Origin: Marinilactibacillus psychrotolerans | GTDB taxonomy: Bacteria > Bacillota > Bacilli > Lactobacillales > Carnobacteriaceae_A | DNA: 64,000 nt | Reading direction: 5' to 3' | NCBI RefSeq assembly: GCF_900101525.1 | Contig: NZ_FMZD01000008.1 | Coordinates: 53,954 to 117,953 of the forward strand | Shown: positions 39,679 to 51,756 of the stretch, one piece after another | How the letters are laid out: each line of letters begins with the position of its first letter | Numbering within the stretch: position 1 is the first letter of the stretch | Program-made: the position numbers and the translations under genes | The notes under the pieces: model-generated | Databases searched by the model: none | What the model saw: the letters and a program-made list of their open reading frames with translations, nothing else | Told to the model about the DNA's origin: nothing

Positions 39679-39705
39679 GGTCATTACAAAAAAGATCGGC
39701 TTTTT

Positions 39706-40209
39706 TTAATTATGTGTAATAACCAACTGGCTCCCCTGAATGGTTGAAACTAATTGAACAGCCCTAACCCCACCAATCCATTGATCAATTTTGAAAAATA
39801 GTGAAGCTTTTTTCTTCGTATTAAATAATTTTAATTTACTATAATAAACTCGACCAGTTGGAGAAGAAGCTTTAGGCTCAGTTGCTTTGGTAATTAACTT
39901 ATTATGTACCTTAATTTTAAAACTAGCATTCCAAATGAGCGCTTGCGAGCCTTTTATCAAGTATGACTTATTTTGGATATTTTCAAAAGTACGAAAACTA
40001 CTTTTTATACTATTTTGGGGTAATCTATCTGGTATTTCTTCAACTGTTAAGATAATATTTTCTCCGTCCGGCATTTCAATACTCCCTGATTGTGCTCCTC
40101 CTTTCTCAAGATCGTATGTAAAATTCTCTGCTGCTTCTGCTGATGAATAATTAATTGAATAGATCCCTATCCCCAGCATCCATACTAAGACAACAAAATA
40201 TTTTTTCAT
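39706..40209 (-). CDS. Small secreted protein, possibly DUF5626
   Basis: 167 residues with a signal peptide (KKYFVVLVWMLGIGIYSI, cleavage near SSAEAAEN). The mature part is beta-rich. FTYDLEKGGAQSGSIEMPDG followed by a conserved-looking ILTVEEIP recalls the DUF5626 family of Lactobacillales. Function unknown. The gene is downstream of a terminator and thus expressed alone. Confidence 0.55.
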   Translation of the reverse strand: MKKYFVVLVWMLGIGIYSINYSSAEAAENFTYDLEKGGAQSGSIEMPDGENIILTVEEIPDRLPQNSIKSSFRTFENIQNKSYLIKGSQALIWNASFKIKVHNKLITKATEPKASSPTGRVYYSKLKLFNTKKKASLFFKIDQWIGGVRAVQLVSTIQGSQLVITHN

Positions 40210-40351
40210 GTTTATAATCTCCTTTTTATTTTTATTATAAACATTGCTTCGCTAAATATAAACTGCTCTATTTCACTTTTAAGTATTATTTAACTAATTA
40301 TAAGTATTTTGGAGATTATAGTTATATTTCCAACCTATAATTCCTTTTAAA

Positions 40352-40383
40352 AAAGAGAACTAGTATGTTCACTAGTTCTCTTT
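40352..40383 (-). terminator. Terminator after the amino-acid ABC transporter genes
   Basis: Perfect 13-bp stem AAAGAGAACTAGT/ACTAGTTCTCTTT with a 6-nt loop; a T run follows on the minus strand. Confidence 0.85.
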
Positions 40384-40394
40384 CCTGATTATGA

Positions 40395-41120
40395 TTATAA
40401 AATCTTTGCTAAGAAGTCTTGAGTTCTTGGGTTTTCAGGATGTTGAAAAATTTCTTCAGGCGTTCCTTGTTCGACAATATGTCCGTCATCCATAAACAGT
40501 ACTCGATCTGCTACTTCCCTAGCAAATCCCATCTCATGTGTTACAACAACCATCGTCATACCAGACTTAGCTAATTCATTCATAACATTCAATACTTCTC
40601 CAACCATCTCAGGGTCCAAAGCTGACGTCGGTTCATCAAAAAGCATAACATCCGGATCCATTGCAAGTGCACGTGCAATGGCCACACGCTGTTTCTGCCC
40701 TCCAGAAAGGCTAGATGGATAAGCATCAAGTTTGTCCTCTAACCCCACTTGTTGTAATAATTTCGCAGCTTTGCTATTCGCTTCAGATTCATTAGTTCCT
40801 TTTGTTTGTACCGGAGAGATCGTTAAATTTTTTTGAACAGTCATATGTGGAAACAGATTAAATTGTTGAAATACCATCCCCATTTTCTGACGCAACTGAT
40901 TCAGTTTTTGTTCATTCAATCCTGTTAGTGACGTGCCTTCAAAGATTATCTCTCCATCTGTCGGTTCTTCAAGTAAATTAAGACAACGTAAGAATGTAGA
41001 TTTTCCGGAACCAGATGGTCCAATCACAACAACGACTTCTCCTTGTTTGATTTCTTCAGTAATATCTTTCAGTACTTCGTTTTTTCCAAATGCTTTTTTC
41101 AAATGTTGTATATTAATCAT
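40395..41120 (-). CDS. glnQ: Polar amino acid ABC transporter ATP-binding protein (GlnQ type)
   Basis: 241 residues with Walker [13 protein letters not shown]-loop [12 protein letters not shown], signature [15 protein letters not shown], Walker [16 protein letters not shown] and switch His in [12 protein letters not shown]. This is the PAAT (polar amino acid) group. It overlaps the fused permease gene by 8 nt. Confidence 0.92.
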   Translation of the reverse strand: MINIQHLKKAFGKNEVLKDITEEIKQGEVVVVIGPSGSGKSTFLRCLNLLEEPTDGEIIFEGTSLTGLNEQKLNQLRQKMGMVFQQFNLFPHMTVQKNLTISPVQTKGTNESEANSKAAKLLQQVGLEDKLDAYPSSLSGGQKQRVAIARALAMDPDVMLFDEPTSALDPEMVGEVLNVMNELAKSGMTMVVVTHEMGFAREVADRVLFMDDGHIVEQGTPEEIFQHPENPRTQDFLAKIL

Positions 41121-42564
41121 GATTCATTCTCCCTTCAAAGTAATTCAAAATTTTTGTTAACGTAAAGGTTAAAACAAAATAAATCATCATTGTAATAATT
41201 AACGGTAAAATACCTTCGAAGGATGCAGAACGAACAACTCTTGTCTGGAAGATTAGTTCTCCAACTCCAATAACAGATACAATTGAAGATTCTTTTATAA
41301 TCGTAATAAATTCATTCCCTAGTGCTGGCCAAATATTTTTTAAAGCTTGTGGGAAGATAATATGGCGCATTGCCTGATTTCTACTCATTCCCAAACTTCG
41401 TGCTGCTTCTGATTGTCCAGAATCTACTGAATTCAACCCACTTCGAATAATTTCACAAATATAAGCTCCACTATTTAACGATACAGCAATAATCCCAGCT
41501 GTTAGCGCCGGTAAATTAAAGAATACACCTACTCCAAAGTAAATGAACATTACTTGAATCAATAGAGGAGTTCCACGAACAAATTCAACATAGGAGGAAC
41601 CCAAGAAACGAATAATCACATTTTTAGCTAATCTCATAAGAGAAAGAATAAATCCAAGTACTAATCCTACAAGTACGCCGATCAGCGAGATGAAAATTGT
41701 CATAGCTGTTCCATCTAAGAAATATCTCCAATATTTACTAACAAATCCACCTTCTTTATCTTGTGACATGTATTCTCCCGCTGTTGCTAGGTAATCTTCC
41801 GTAAGATTGTTTCCAGAGATTTCAGCTAAACTTTCATTAACTGCCTCAACTAGCGAATCTTCTCCATATCTTATGGCAATAGCAGATCCCTGATCCTGCT
41901 CATCTAATTCAAAATCTCCTTCATAAGTATACAGTTCGTCATTGTTTTCTGCATGTGCTACAGCATTAGGTCCTTGCATAACTATTGCTTCAATACGATT
42001 AGTCTCTAAAGACAAAATCAAATCATTAATATTCTCAAGTTTTGTAATTTTTGCATTAGGGATTTGTTGAGCTAGTTCTTCTTGCAATGTACCTGACTGG
42101 ACACCGATAGTTTGACCCGCTAAAGATTCAATTGAGTCGTAAATATCTTTATCCCCCGAACGTACCATTATATTCTGAAAAGTCTGAAAATAAATATCTG
42201 AAAAATTAACACTTTTACGACGTTCTTCAGTTGGGGTCATCCCCGCAACAATCATGTCAATCTTGTTTGATTCTAATGCCGGTAGTAAGCTGTCGAATCC
42301 CATATCTTGAATTACAAGTTCAACACCTAAATCATCTGCAATTTTTTCAGCTATCAAAATATCCATTCCAACAATTTCCTGTTCATCCCCTTCACCCGCA
42401 TAAAATTCAAACGGTGGAAAATCGGCACTTGTTCCAATAACTAATTCTCCGTTTTCCTTTACTTGTTCCAAGGCCCCATCTTCAGCATAAGCAATATGCT
42501 CCGGAATAAATAACATGACTATAAGTACAAAAAATGCGATAAAACCTTTAATATATTTTTTCAT
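41113..42564 (-). CDS. glnP: Fused amino-acid-binding protein/permease (GlnP type)
   Basis: 483 residues: signal sequence (about 1-28), a periplasmic-binding-protein-like domain (about 30-260, [50 protein letters not shown]), then a membrane permease with [23 protein letters not shown] as EAA loop. Fusions of this form import glutamine, glutamate or asparagine in lactic acid bacteria. Only one binding domain is present, whereas lactococcal GlnP has two. Substrate not assignable from sequence. Confidence 0.9.
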   Translation of the reverse strand: MKKYIKGFIAFFVLIVMLFIPEHIAYAEDGALEQVKENGELVIGTSADFPPFEFYAGEGDEQEIVGMDILIAEKIADDLGVELVIQDMGFDSLLPALESNKIDMIVAGMTPTEERRKSVNFSDIYFQTFQNIMVRSGDKDIYDSIESLAGQTIGVQSGTLQEELAQQIPNAKITKLENINDLILSLETNRIEAIVMQGPNAVAHAENNDELYTYEGDFELDEQDQGSAIAIRYGEDSLVEAVNESLAEISGNNLTEDYLATAGEYMSQDKEGGFVSKYWRYFLDGTAMTIFISLIGVLVGLVLGFILSLMRLAKNVIIRFLGSSYVEFVRGTPLLIQVMFIYFGVGVFFNLPALTAGIIAVSLNSGAYICEIIRSGLNSVDSGQSEAARSLGMSRNQAMRHIIFPQALKNIWPALGNEFITIIKESSIVSVIGVGELIFQTRVVRSASFEGILPLIITMMIYFVLTFTLTKILNYFEGRMNHD

Positions 42565-42902
42565 TCTCTTTCCCCCTAAATTTTATTAACTATCATTGGA
42601 TAAAATCTGCATACCTTCATTTCTATCTATTGCTAACATTGAAAAGTATCATACCATTAGATAGATAATTATGCAATATAATAAGTTAAAATAGTTTATT
42701 TATTATATATAACTGTTTTTTATGCAATTTAATTGTATATTTTATGCTTGATGGGAATTTTCTCAGTTATCGGGAAAACTTTCTATCCACGAACTCTATC
42801 CCTCCTTGTTCTCAAGCTATTTACTCTTTCCCTTAACTAAATTAAGATAAAAATGTAAACGGAACCAAAATATTATAAATAGAAAAAAAGGAGTGTATAA
42901 AT
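42565..42902. other. 338-nt intergenic region before the alpha-glucoside PTS gene
   Basis: AT-rich. Besides the perfect cre site at 42854-42867 there is a GGGAATTTTC/GGGAAAACTTTC direct-repeat-like pair at about 42750-42785, possibly an RpiR site. A TATAAA -10 candidate is at 42874-42879 without a clear -35. No open frame. Confidence 0.4.
42854..42867 (+). promoter_or_regulatory. Perfect cre site
   Basis: TGTAAACGGAACCA fits TGNAANCGNWNNCA at every fixed position. It lies about 35 nt before the PTS gene start and over the likely -35 region, predicting CcpA repression by glucose. Confidence 0.75.
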
Positions 42903-44528
42903 ATGATGGAAAAACTCCAGCGATTTGGAGGTGCAATGTTCACACCCGTTTTACTATTTGCATTTAACGGGATTTTATTAGCTTTTTCAATTGCGATGCA
43001 AAGCGAATTAATATTAGGAACACTTGCAAGTGAAGGAACATTCTGGAGTAACATTTGGTCAATAGTGGAAGCCGGCGGATGGACAATCTTTAACAATATG
43101 GAAATATTGTTTGTAATCGGTCTACCAATCGGTCTTGCTAATAAGGCAAGTGCTCGTGCCGCATTAGCTTCATTTGTTGTTTATATGACCTGGAATAACT
43201 TTATTGCTGGGATTTTAGGTATTTGGGGTTCCAATTTCGGCGTTGACTATTCTCAAACTGTTGGAGGAATCAGTGGACTGAAAGAAATTGGCGGCGTCAA
43301 AACCCTGGATACAAACTTAATTGGTGCATTAGCCATTGCCGGTCTTACTGTATGGATCCACAATCACTACTTTGAAAAGAAACTGCCGGAATGGCTCGGT
43401 GTTTTCCAAGGAACTTCTATGGTCGTCATCATTGGATTCTTTACTACATTAATTCTTGCATTCTTGACTGTTTGGATCTGGCCACCAATCCAAGATCTGA
43501 TTAGTCAGGCACAGGGATTTATGGCAGGCAGTGGTTCAATTGGCGTTGGCTTATACGTGTTTTTAGAAAGAATCTTAATTCCTACAGGATTGCATCACTT
43601 CATTTATCAACCTTTTGAATATGGTCCAGCTGTTGTTGAAGGAGGTCTTGTTCCGTATTGGATGGAACACTTAAATGAGATCGCTTCTACTTCGGGAAAT
43701 CTGAGAGATATTATTCCAGAAGCAGGATTTGGATTTCACAATGTTTCCAAAGTGTTTGCACCAATCGGGATCGGTACAGCTTTCATCGTTACTGCAAAAC
43801 CCGAAAACCGAAAGAAAACTTTTGCTTTAGTTTTACCTACTGCATTAACAGCGATTATGGCTGGGATTACTGAACCATTCGAGTTCACTTTTCTTTTCTT
43901 AGCACCACAACTCTTTGCAGTACACGCCCTATTAGCAGCCTTATTAAGCTTCACCTTGTATTCATTAGGTGTATCAGCGGTTATAGGCGGTGGTTTACTT
44001 TCTAATATTTCTTATTTTATCGTACCTATGGCATCAAATCACCTAAATGCTGTTCTTCTATTCTTTGGAGTCGGTTTAGTCTTTAGTGTCATTTATTTCT
44101 TCATATTTAGATTTGCTATTTTAAAATGGAATATTAAAACACCCGGTAGAGAAGATACTGGAGAAGCAAAGATGTTTAAAAAAGCTGACTACCGTGAGAA
44201 GAGAGCTAAAGAGAAAAACAAAGAATCTCATGACCAAGGTTCGAGCGATAACGATCCTACTGCTGATCTAGATCCAAATGCCCAAAAAGCAATTCACTTT
44301 TTAGAAGGATTAGGTGGTGGTAATAATATAACGAATATCAATAATTGCGCAACCCGTTTAAGAGTTAGTGTTGCGGATGAATCACTCGTTGCAGAAGATG
44401 GATTCTTCAAACAATATGGCGCACATGGTTTAGTAAAAAATGGAAAAGCACTGCAGGTTATTGTCGGACTAGATGTTCCTCAAGTTAGAGAATATTTTGA
44501 AAATGAAGTCGCAAAACAAAAAGATTAA
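42903..44528 (+). CDS. Alpha-glucoside-specific PTS EIICB
   Basis: 541 residues. The EIIC membrane domain (about 1-425) opens MMEKLQRFGGAMFTPVLLFAFNGI. A charged linker follows (about 425-455), then EIIB with phosphorylated Cys in INNCATRLRVSV (about residue 485). No EIIA is fused, so a shared EIIA-Glc-type protein is needed. It resembles MalP/AglA transporters of maltose and other alpha-glucosides. Coupled with the GH4 enzyme gene 27 nt downstream, it delivers disaccharide 6-phosphates. Confidence 0.9.
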   Translation: MMEKLQRFGGAMFTPVLLFAFNGILLAFSIAMQSELILGTLASEGTFWSNIWSIVEAGGWTIFNNMEILFVIGLPIGLANKASARAALASFVVYMTWNNFIAGILGIWGSNFGVDYSQTVGGISGLKEIGGVKTLDTNLIGALAIAGLTVWIHNHYFEKKLPEWLGVFQGTSMVVIIGFFTTLILAFLTVWIWPPIQDLISQAQGFMAGSGSIGVGLYVFLERILIPTGLHHFIYQPFEYGPAVVEGGLVPYWMEHLNEIASTSGNLRDIIPEAGFGFHNVSKVFAPIGIGTAFIVTAKPENRKKTFALVLPTALTAIMAGITEPFEFTFLFLAPQLFAVHALLAALLSFTLYSLGVSAVIGGGLLSNISYFIVPMASNHLNAVLLFFGVGLVFSVIYFFIFRFAILKWNIKTPGREDTGEAKMFKKADYREKRAKEKNKESHDQGSSDNDPTADLDPNAQKAIHFLEGLGGGNNITNINNCATRLRVSVADESLVAEDGFFKQYGAHGLVKNGKALQVIVGLDVPQVREYFENEVAKQKD

Positions 44529-45899
<1,371 letters not shown>

Positions 45900-45920
45900 C
45901 TAAGCTTAAAAATCCACGCA

Positions 45921-45958
45921 AAAACCCGGTCCCTTATTTACTTAAGGAACCGGGTTTT
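45921..45958 (+). terminator. Terminator of the alpha-glucoside PTS operon
   Basis: AAAACCCGGT-CCCTTA pairs with TAAGG-ACCGGGTTTT (one bulge) followed by further T. Strong intrinsic terminator. Confidence 0.85.
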
Positions 45959-46308
45959 TATTTTATTTGAATTAAGTATTCTCAACATCTTTATATATTA
46001 CAATTATAAAACTATTGGATTTTAATTTTCAAACAGAATAAATTCAAGAATATTTTAATTTAAATATCACACGTAGTCATATAGCAAACCATTTGAAATT
46101 GTTTAGCTTTTTTATTTTGCAATAAAATTCCAGTTATAAAAACTATATCTAGTATGATAAATGTAATCTTCCTATACTTGCCTTAAAAACTATTTACTAA
46201 TTACATAATTTTATTAACCTATTACCTTTTGTCTAATCTTAGTATTTTATACCTTTCAAAATTGCTTAGTATGTTATACTTATACTATTATTCCAAGGGA
46301 GGTATCTG
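45959..46308. other. 350-nt AT-rich intergenic region
   Basis: Contains overlapping TATACT-type -10 candidates around 46273-46286 that could serve the rpiR-type gene, but no convincing -35. No open frame or structured RNA seen. Confidence 0.4.
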
Positions 46309-47073
46309 ATGAATCTCGAGGCATTAATCAATCAGCATTATTCAGAATTAAATGAGAATGATTTACATATCGTACAGTATATGATGCAACATAAAAAATC
46401 CATTAAACAAATGACGATTACTATGTTGGCGAAAGAAACATTGACCTCTAAGTCTAGTGTACTTCGACTGACAAAAAAGTTGGGATTTTCAGGATTTAGT
46501 GAATTCAAATACGCACTAAAAAATAATGACGACACCAGATCTCTTTCGGCAACTTCTTTCTCAAGTTTACAAGAGACCGATTTAAATGGAACTGCCAAAC
46601 TATTTAACCAGCAACAGATACGTCCAATCATTGAACATTTTCATTCTGCTAGAAATATTTATTGTTACGGAACTGGTTGGGGGCAGCGGACAGTATTAAA
46701 GAATTTCAACCGTGGTATGATAGATTTAAAAAAATTCCCGCTATTACTAGAATCCTTAAGCGAGTTTAAAGTCATCGTACAACGTGCCGTTCAACCAGAT
46801 GATCTCGTTATCATTGTCTCTTTAAGTGGTGATATAAAACAAACAGAACAAGTAACTCGACTTTTGAAAATGAAAAATATCCCTATACTTTCTATTACAA
46901 ATTTATCAAACAACGTCTTAGCATCTATGGCAACCTATAACTTGTATTTTCAGAGTACCCCTGTCAACTACATGGGAGAAGACATGTACAGCCTATTGCC
47001 AATCTTCCAACTAATGGATTCTTTAAGAAGAGAATACGTAGATTATTTGATGGAATTAGACGAATCCAACTGA
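46309..47073 (+). CDS. RpiR/MurR-family regulator with SIS domain
   Basis: 254 residues. N-terminal HTH_6 (about 1-75: LTSKSSVLRLTKKLGFSGFSEFKYALK) and C-terminal SIS sugar-phosphate-binding domain (about 105-235: NIYCYGTGWGQRTVLKNF, DLVIIVSLSGDIKQTEQVTRLLKMK). It likely senses a phosphorylated alpha-glucoside and controls the adjacent PTS and GH4 genes. GGGAGG precedes the ATG. Confidence 0.88.
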   Translation: MNLEALINQHYSELNENDLHIVQYMMQHKKSIKQMTITMLAKETLTSKSSVLRLTKKLGFSGFSEFKYALKNNDDTRSLSATSFSSLQETDLNGTAKLFNQQQIRPIIEHFHSARNIYCYGTGWGQRTVLKNFNRGMIDLKKFPLLLESLSEFKVIVQRAVQPDDLVIIVSLSGDIKQTEQVTRLLKMKNIPILSITNLSNNVLASMATYNLYFQSTPVNYMGEDMYSLLPIFQLMDSLRREYVDYLMELDESN

Positions 47074-47108
47074 AAACGGACTACCTCTTAAAAAAAGGTA
47101 GTCCGTTT
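47074..47108. terminator. Bidirectional terminator
   Basis: AAACGGACTACCT and AGGTAGTCCGTTT form a 13-bp stem with a 9-nt loop. It separates the convergent rpiR-type gene and the maltodextrin locus. Confidence 0.82.
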
Positions 47109-47136
47109 GTCGTATCAAACAAAAAGTATACTTATA

Positions 47137-48756
47137 TTACTTTACATCAACTACAAAGCATTCATAAGGCGCTAATGTACACTGCTTGGCATCCACTACT
47201 TGTCTATCATAGTTACTAAATCGAATCGTTGATTCTTTTGATATTTCCGGTAATTCGATCGTATTCTCTTCCGTAGAAAGATTTGCGATGACTAGTAGCC
47301 TATTTTCATTATATACACGCTCGTACACAAATACACTTTGATGATCTGGAAGCAATAAGTTATATGAACCCCTGACAACCGTCTCATTTTCCTTCCTATA
47401 TTGGATTAAATCCTTATACAGATAGAAGACAGATTGCTCATCTGCTAATGTTTGTTCAACATTGATTTCCGTGAAATTCGGATTTACAGATAGCCATGGT
47501 TCTCCAGTTGAAAAACCGCCATTCTCTTGATCATTCCATTGCATTGGCGTTCTTGCATTATCTCGCCCTTTATAATTGATCGCATTGAGTAAAGCTTCAG
47601 CTGTTTTACCATTCTCCATTTCTTCTTTATACATATTGATGCTCTCGATATCATTGACCTCAGAAATGTTTCCTACTGGTCGATTCGTCATGCCGATTTC
47701 TTCACCTTGATAAATATAAGGCGTTCCCTTCATCAAGTGTAAAAGAACAGCAAAACATTTAGCACTCTCTACACGAAACGCTTGGTCATTTCCCCACCTT
47801 GAAACGATTCTTGGAGTATCATGATTGTTCCAGAACAAACTATTCCAAGCCGTTTCACCCAGTGCAATCTGCCATTTGGAAAGGACTTGCTTCAGTTCAA
47901 CTAAATCCAAGTCTTTCAGCGCCCACTTACTAATCGGCTCTTGGTCTAATGCGATATGTTCGAACTGAAATATCATAGATAGTTCTCCTCGATCCGAACC
48001 AGAGTAAAGTTCAGCATTCTCAGGCGTTGCACTCCATGTTTCTCCTACCGTCATTACGTCATAATGTCCAAATGTTTTTCGATTCATTTCTTGCAAAAAT
48101 TCATGTAGTCTTGGACCATTTCCTGTGATTTTTTCATCAGGCTTTTTACCAATCAAATCGATGACATCCATTCTAAATCCACCGATACCTTTTTCTAACC
48201 AGAAATTCATCATATTATAGATATCTTGACGCATCTTTTCATTTTCCCAGTTTAAATCGGGTTGTTTTTCACTGAAAAGATGCAAGTAGTACTGATCACT
48301 TGTTTTATCGTATGCCCAAGCGGAACCACTAAAAGTTGACTTCAAATCATTCGGCTCTTTACCTTTCACCGGATCTCTCCAGATATAGTAATCGCGGTAA
48401 GGTGAATCTTTCCCTTTTTTCGCTTCTTGAAACCAATGATGTTCGTCACTTGTGTGATTGACGACCAAATCCATGACGATCCGAATGGATCGTTTTTGAG
48501 CTTCAGCAATCAATTCATTCATATCCTCCATTGTTCCAAATTCTGGATGAATCGCCTCGTAATCACTGATGTCATAGCCATTATCATCATTAGGAGACTG
48601 ATAGACCGGACTCAACCATATCGCATTGATTCCAAGTTTTTCCAGATAATCGAGTCGCTCAATGATCCCTCTGATATCTCCAATACCATCTCCATTTGAA
48701 TCTTGGAAACTTCTTGGGTAAATTTGATAAACGACTGCTTTTTGCCACCACTTCAC
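47137..48756 (-). CDS. Oligo-1,6-glucosidase/alpha-glucosidase (GH13_31)
   Basis: 539-residue cytoplasmic enzyme. Catalytic Asp in GFRMDVIDLIG, Glu in VMTVGETWSA and Asp in NNHDTPRIVS; opening VVYQIYPRSFQDSNGDGIGD. Val directly after the nucleophile Asp is associated in this subfamily with alpha-1,6 specificity (isomaltose, panose), Thr with alpha-1,4. The start is GTG 48756 behind AAGGAAG. It is the last gene of the malE operon, 13 nt after pgmB. Confidence 0.92.
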   Translation of the reverse strand: MKWWQKAVVYQIYPRSFQDSNGDGIGDIRGIIERLDYLEKLGINAIWLSPVYQSPNDDNGYDISDYEAIHPEFGTMEDMNELIAEAQKRSIRIVMDLVVNHTSDEHHWFQEAKKGKDSPYRDYYIWRDPVKGKEPNDLKSTFSGSAWAYDKTSDQYYLHLFSEKQPDLNWENEKMRQDIYNMMNFWLEKGIGGFRMDVIDLIGKKPDEKITGNGPRLHEFLQEMNRKTFGHYDVMTVGETWSATPENAELYSGSDRGELSMIFQFEHIALDQEPISKWALKDLDLVELKQVLSKWQIALGETAWNSLFWNNHDTPRIVSRWGNDQAFRVESAKCFAVLLHLMKGTPYIYQGEEIGMTNRPVGNISEVNDIESINMYKEEMENGKTAEALLNAINYKGRDNARTPMQWNDQENGGFSTGEPWLSVNPNFTEINVEQTLADEQSVFYLYKDLIQYRKENETVVRGSYNLLLPDHQSVFVYERVYNENRLLVIANLSTEENTIELPEISKESTIRFSNYDRQVVDAKQCTLAPYECFVVDVK

Positions 48757-48769
48757 ATTTTCACTTCCT

Positions 48770-49432
48770 TCACTTATTTTCTGCTTTTTCGATCATCTTT
48801 TTCAAGTCAAGCTCTTCCGTGTTTTCTACAAAGTAGTTAGCAGCTTTCATTGACTCTTTTGATCCTACACCAACAGAAAACATACCTGCATCATTGATGG
48901 CATCGATCCCTGCTTCTGCATCTTCGATGCCAATGCATTCTGCAGGTGACAAACCAAGTAGTTCAGCCCCTTTATAGAATATTTCAGGATTTGGTTTCCC
49001 ATTTTTCAAACTATTTGGGTCGACAACTCCGATGAATTGATCCTTCACTTGCAGCTGTTCAAGGATGGTTGACGCATTTTTACTTGCTGAAGCAACCGAC
49101 AATGCCAGGCCAGCTTCCTTTGCATCTAACAATAATTTTTTCATGCCTGGGCAAAGGTCTGCCGGCGTGATTCTCTCAATAAATGTTTTGTATTCATCAT
49201 TTTTTTTACCAGCAAGCATCTCTTTTTCTTCCTCTGAGTAACTTTGATCTTTTCCTCCATGCTCTAAAATCAACTCTAGTGATTCAATACGGCTGATTCC
49301 TTTTAACTGCTCATTAAATGTTCGGTCAATATCGATACCGATTTTTTCTGCTAATGATTTCCATGCCAAGTAATGATATTCCGCTGTGTCTGTAATGACA
49401 CCGTCAAGATCTAAAACTACTCCTCTAATCAT
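48770..49432 (-). CDS. pgmB: Beta-phosphoglucomutase
   Basis: Converts beta-glucose-1-phosphate, the product of maltose phosphorylase, to glucose-6-phosphate. 220-residue HAD enzyme with GVVLDLDGVITDTAEYH (nucleophile and acid/base Asp), SVASASKNA, KPNPEIF and GIEDAEAGIDAI. The neighbouring GH65 gene 35 nt upstream fixes the role. Confidence 0.95.
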   Translation of the reverse strand: MIRGVVLDLDGVITDTAEYHYLAWKSLAEKIGIDIDRTFNEQLKGISRIESLELILEHGGKDQSYSEEEKEMLAGKKNDEYKTFIERITPADLCPGMKKLLLDAKEAGLALSVASASKNASTILEQLQVKDQFIGVVDPNSLKNGKPNPEIFYKGAELLGLSPAECIGIEDAEAGIDAINDAGMFSVGVGSKESMKAANYFVENTEELDLKKMIEKAENK

Positions 49433-49467
49433 GTTATCATCCTTCCAATCTTTTATACTGCTTAAAT

Positions 49468-51747
49468 TTAATTTGAATTTTCTTCAATGGCGATCGTTAA
49501 AGTATCTTCCAATGTAACGGATTGACCGAACACTTCAAAAATCAGTGATTCTCCTACTTCTAACTGGAAGGTTACAGCAGTTTTTTCTACTGCCACGTTG
49601 AGTAATCTTTCTCGATAATTCAATTTAAATCGGTAACTATCCCATTGGTCTGGACAATATGGTGCAAATGATAATGTCCCTGTTTGTGTACGCATCCCTG
49701 CAAATCCTTGGACGATAGATAACCACCCACCACTCATCGATGTAATGTGTAGACCATCTTCCGTATCATTATTATAATTATCAAGGTCTAGTCTTGCTGT
49801 TCTTTCGTACATTTCAAATGCTTTCTCTTTTTTACCGAGTTCAGATGCCAGTATCGAGTGAACAAGCGGTGATAAAGAAGACTCATGAACAGTCATCGGT
49901 TCATAGAAGTTAAAGTTCCGTTCTTTCTCTTCTTGACTGTAGTGATGATTCAAGAAATACAGTCCTTGTAGAACATCTGCTTGTTTGATGAATGGTGATC
50001 TCAGTATCTTGTCCCATGACCAGTTCTGATTAATAGGACGTTCTGAGGGATCAAGGCTGTTAACCGGTCGCAAATCTTTATCTAAGAATGAATCGTGTTG
50101 AACAAAAACAGCTAACGCTTCATCTTTTGGTAGATACATATTGCCGCTGATGTCTGTCCATTTTTGTTGTTCTTCTTCGCTGACCTTCAATTCTCGGATT
50201 TTATCATCCGTTACTTTTTCTAATGTTTCCAACGTATATTGCAGACACCATTGTGCCATTGTATTGGTGTACCAGTTGTTGCTGACGTTATTCTCGTACT
50301 CATTAGGGCCTGTAACCCCATGAATCATATACTGTTGTTTTCTTGCAGAATAATGGACGCGGTCTGCCCAAAATCTAGCAATACCCACGAGTACATCAAT
50401 TCCTTGGTTCAGAAGATAGTCTTCGTTTCCTGTGTAAGTTGTATAGTTAAAAATCCCATGGGCAATCGCACCATTACGGTGAATTTCCTCAAAAGTAATT
50501 TCCCATTCGTTGTGACATTCGATCCCAGTGAAGGTTACCATTGGATATAGCGCACCTTTGAGCCCTTGTTTGGCTGCATTTTCGTAAGCTTGTTCGAGTT
50601 GATTATGGCGATAGACGAGTAACTGTCTAAAAGTTCCTTCATTCGTAACCGACAAGTACATTGGCAGAATACAAGCTTCTGTATCCCAGTATGTTGCACC
50701 GCCATATTTTTCACCGGTAAAGCCTTTTGGACCTACGTTCAAACGAGGATCTTCTCCGTAATAGGTTGAGAATAATTGTAAGATATTGAAGCGAATCCCT
50801 TGTTGACTGGCGTCATCTCCACTAATTTGAACATCTGCATTATTCCAGCGCGTCTCCCATTCAGCTAAGTGATCCTTCAAGACACTTTGTAGACCTTTAT
50901 CCCTAGCTGATTGAATGATGTTTGCAGCTTTTTCTACTTGCTGATCTGATACTACATCACGACTCGTTATGACTGCTATATATTTAGTAAGGGTTAGCTG
51001 ATCACCTGCTTCCAATGGATAGAAAAAGCGTTCGCCTACATACATGGCTTGTTCTTTTCCAACCTCTTTTGTTGCTGTGTCAGTCTGATTACTCATCATT
51101 GTCGTTACTGTAAAGCGCTCTGTTCCGAAAGGATTCTCTTTGGTTTTTGTTTTTAAAAATGGAAATGGTTCATGTCCTTTTTCCAGTTCATTCCAAAATT
51201 GTTCTTCATAGTTACTGTCTTCATTCTCAACATTTCCATCTAAGTGCGGAATCAGTGTTAGTTCAGCAATGCCAGTCAGCATTTCTGCTTCGATATTCAC
51301 TACTGCTAGTTCTTTTGTATGAGCGCTAACGAAGCGTGTGAAGCGGAATAGAATCGATACTTCTTCTTTTTTCCATATAAACGAGCGCCTCAGAACACCT
51401 TCTTTCATGTCTAACTCTAGGTGAAACTGTTCAACCGTATCAATAGCCAAATCTACTTTATGTTCATCAACGTAGATATCAACTGGAATAAAATTAGTTG
51501 CATTAATCACTTTTCCGAAATAGTCAGGATAACCAATCTTCCACCACCCAACTTTTGTTTTATCTGGGAACCATACGCCAGCAATATACGTTCCGATATG
51601 TGTATCGCCAGAATACCCTTCTTCGAAATTTCCTCTTAAACCCATATACCCATTGCCGATGGCTGTAAGACTTTCTTGTAGTCTTTTATTATCACCTACT
51701 GTATCCGACGTTAATTTCCACGGATCAATCCCAAATAATCTCTCCAT
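49468..51747 (-). CDS. Maltose phosphorylase (GH65)
   Basis: 759 residues; inverting phosphorolysis of maltose to glucose and beta-glucose-1-phosphate. The general acid Glu lies in VTGPNEYENNVSNNWYTNT, and the phosphate-site region SLSPLVHS is present near residue 625. MERLFGIDPWKLTSD is the typical start. Kojibiose or trehalose phosphorylases are related, but the pgmB, MalE and GH13 context favours maltose. Confidence 0.92.
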   Translation of the reverse strand: MERLFGIDPWKLTSDTVGDNKRLQESLTAIGNGYMGLRGNFEEGYSGDTHIGTYIAGVWFPDKTKVGWWKIGYPDYFGKVINATNFIPVDIYVDEHKVDLAIDTVEQFHLELDMKEGVLRRSFIWKKEEVSILFRFTRFVSAHTKELAVVNIEAEMLTGIAELTLIPHLDGNVENEDSNYEEQFWNELEKGHEPFPFLKTKTKENPFGTERFTVTTMMSNQTDTATKEVGKEQAMYVGERFFYPLEAGDQLTLTKYIAVITSRDVVSDQQVEKAANIIQSARDKGLQSVLKDHLAEWETRWNNADVQISGDDASQQGIRFNILQLFSTYYGEDPRLNVGPKGFTGEKYGGATYWDTEACILPMYLSVTNEGTFRQLLVYRHNQLEQAYENAAKQGLKGALYPMVTFTGIECHNEWEITFEEIHRNGAIAHGIFNYTTYTGNEDYLLNQGIDVLVGIARFWADRVHYSARKQQYMIHGVTGPNEYENNVSNNWYTNTMAQWCLQYTLETLEKVTDDKIRELKVSEEEQQKWTDISGNMYLPKDEALAVFVQHDSFLDKDLRPVNSLDPSERPINQNWSWDKILRSPFIKQADVLQGLYFLNHHYSQEEKERNFNFYEPMTVHESSLSPLVHSILASELGKKEKAFEMYERTARLDLDNYNNDTEDGLHITSMSGGWLSIVQGFAGMRTQTGTLSFAPYCPDQWDSYRFKLNYRERLLNVAVEKTAVTFQLEVGESLIFEVFGQSVTLEDTLTIAIEENSN

Positions 51748-51756
51748 TTATTCTCT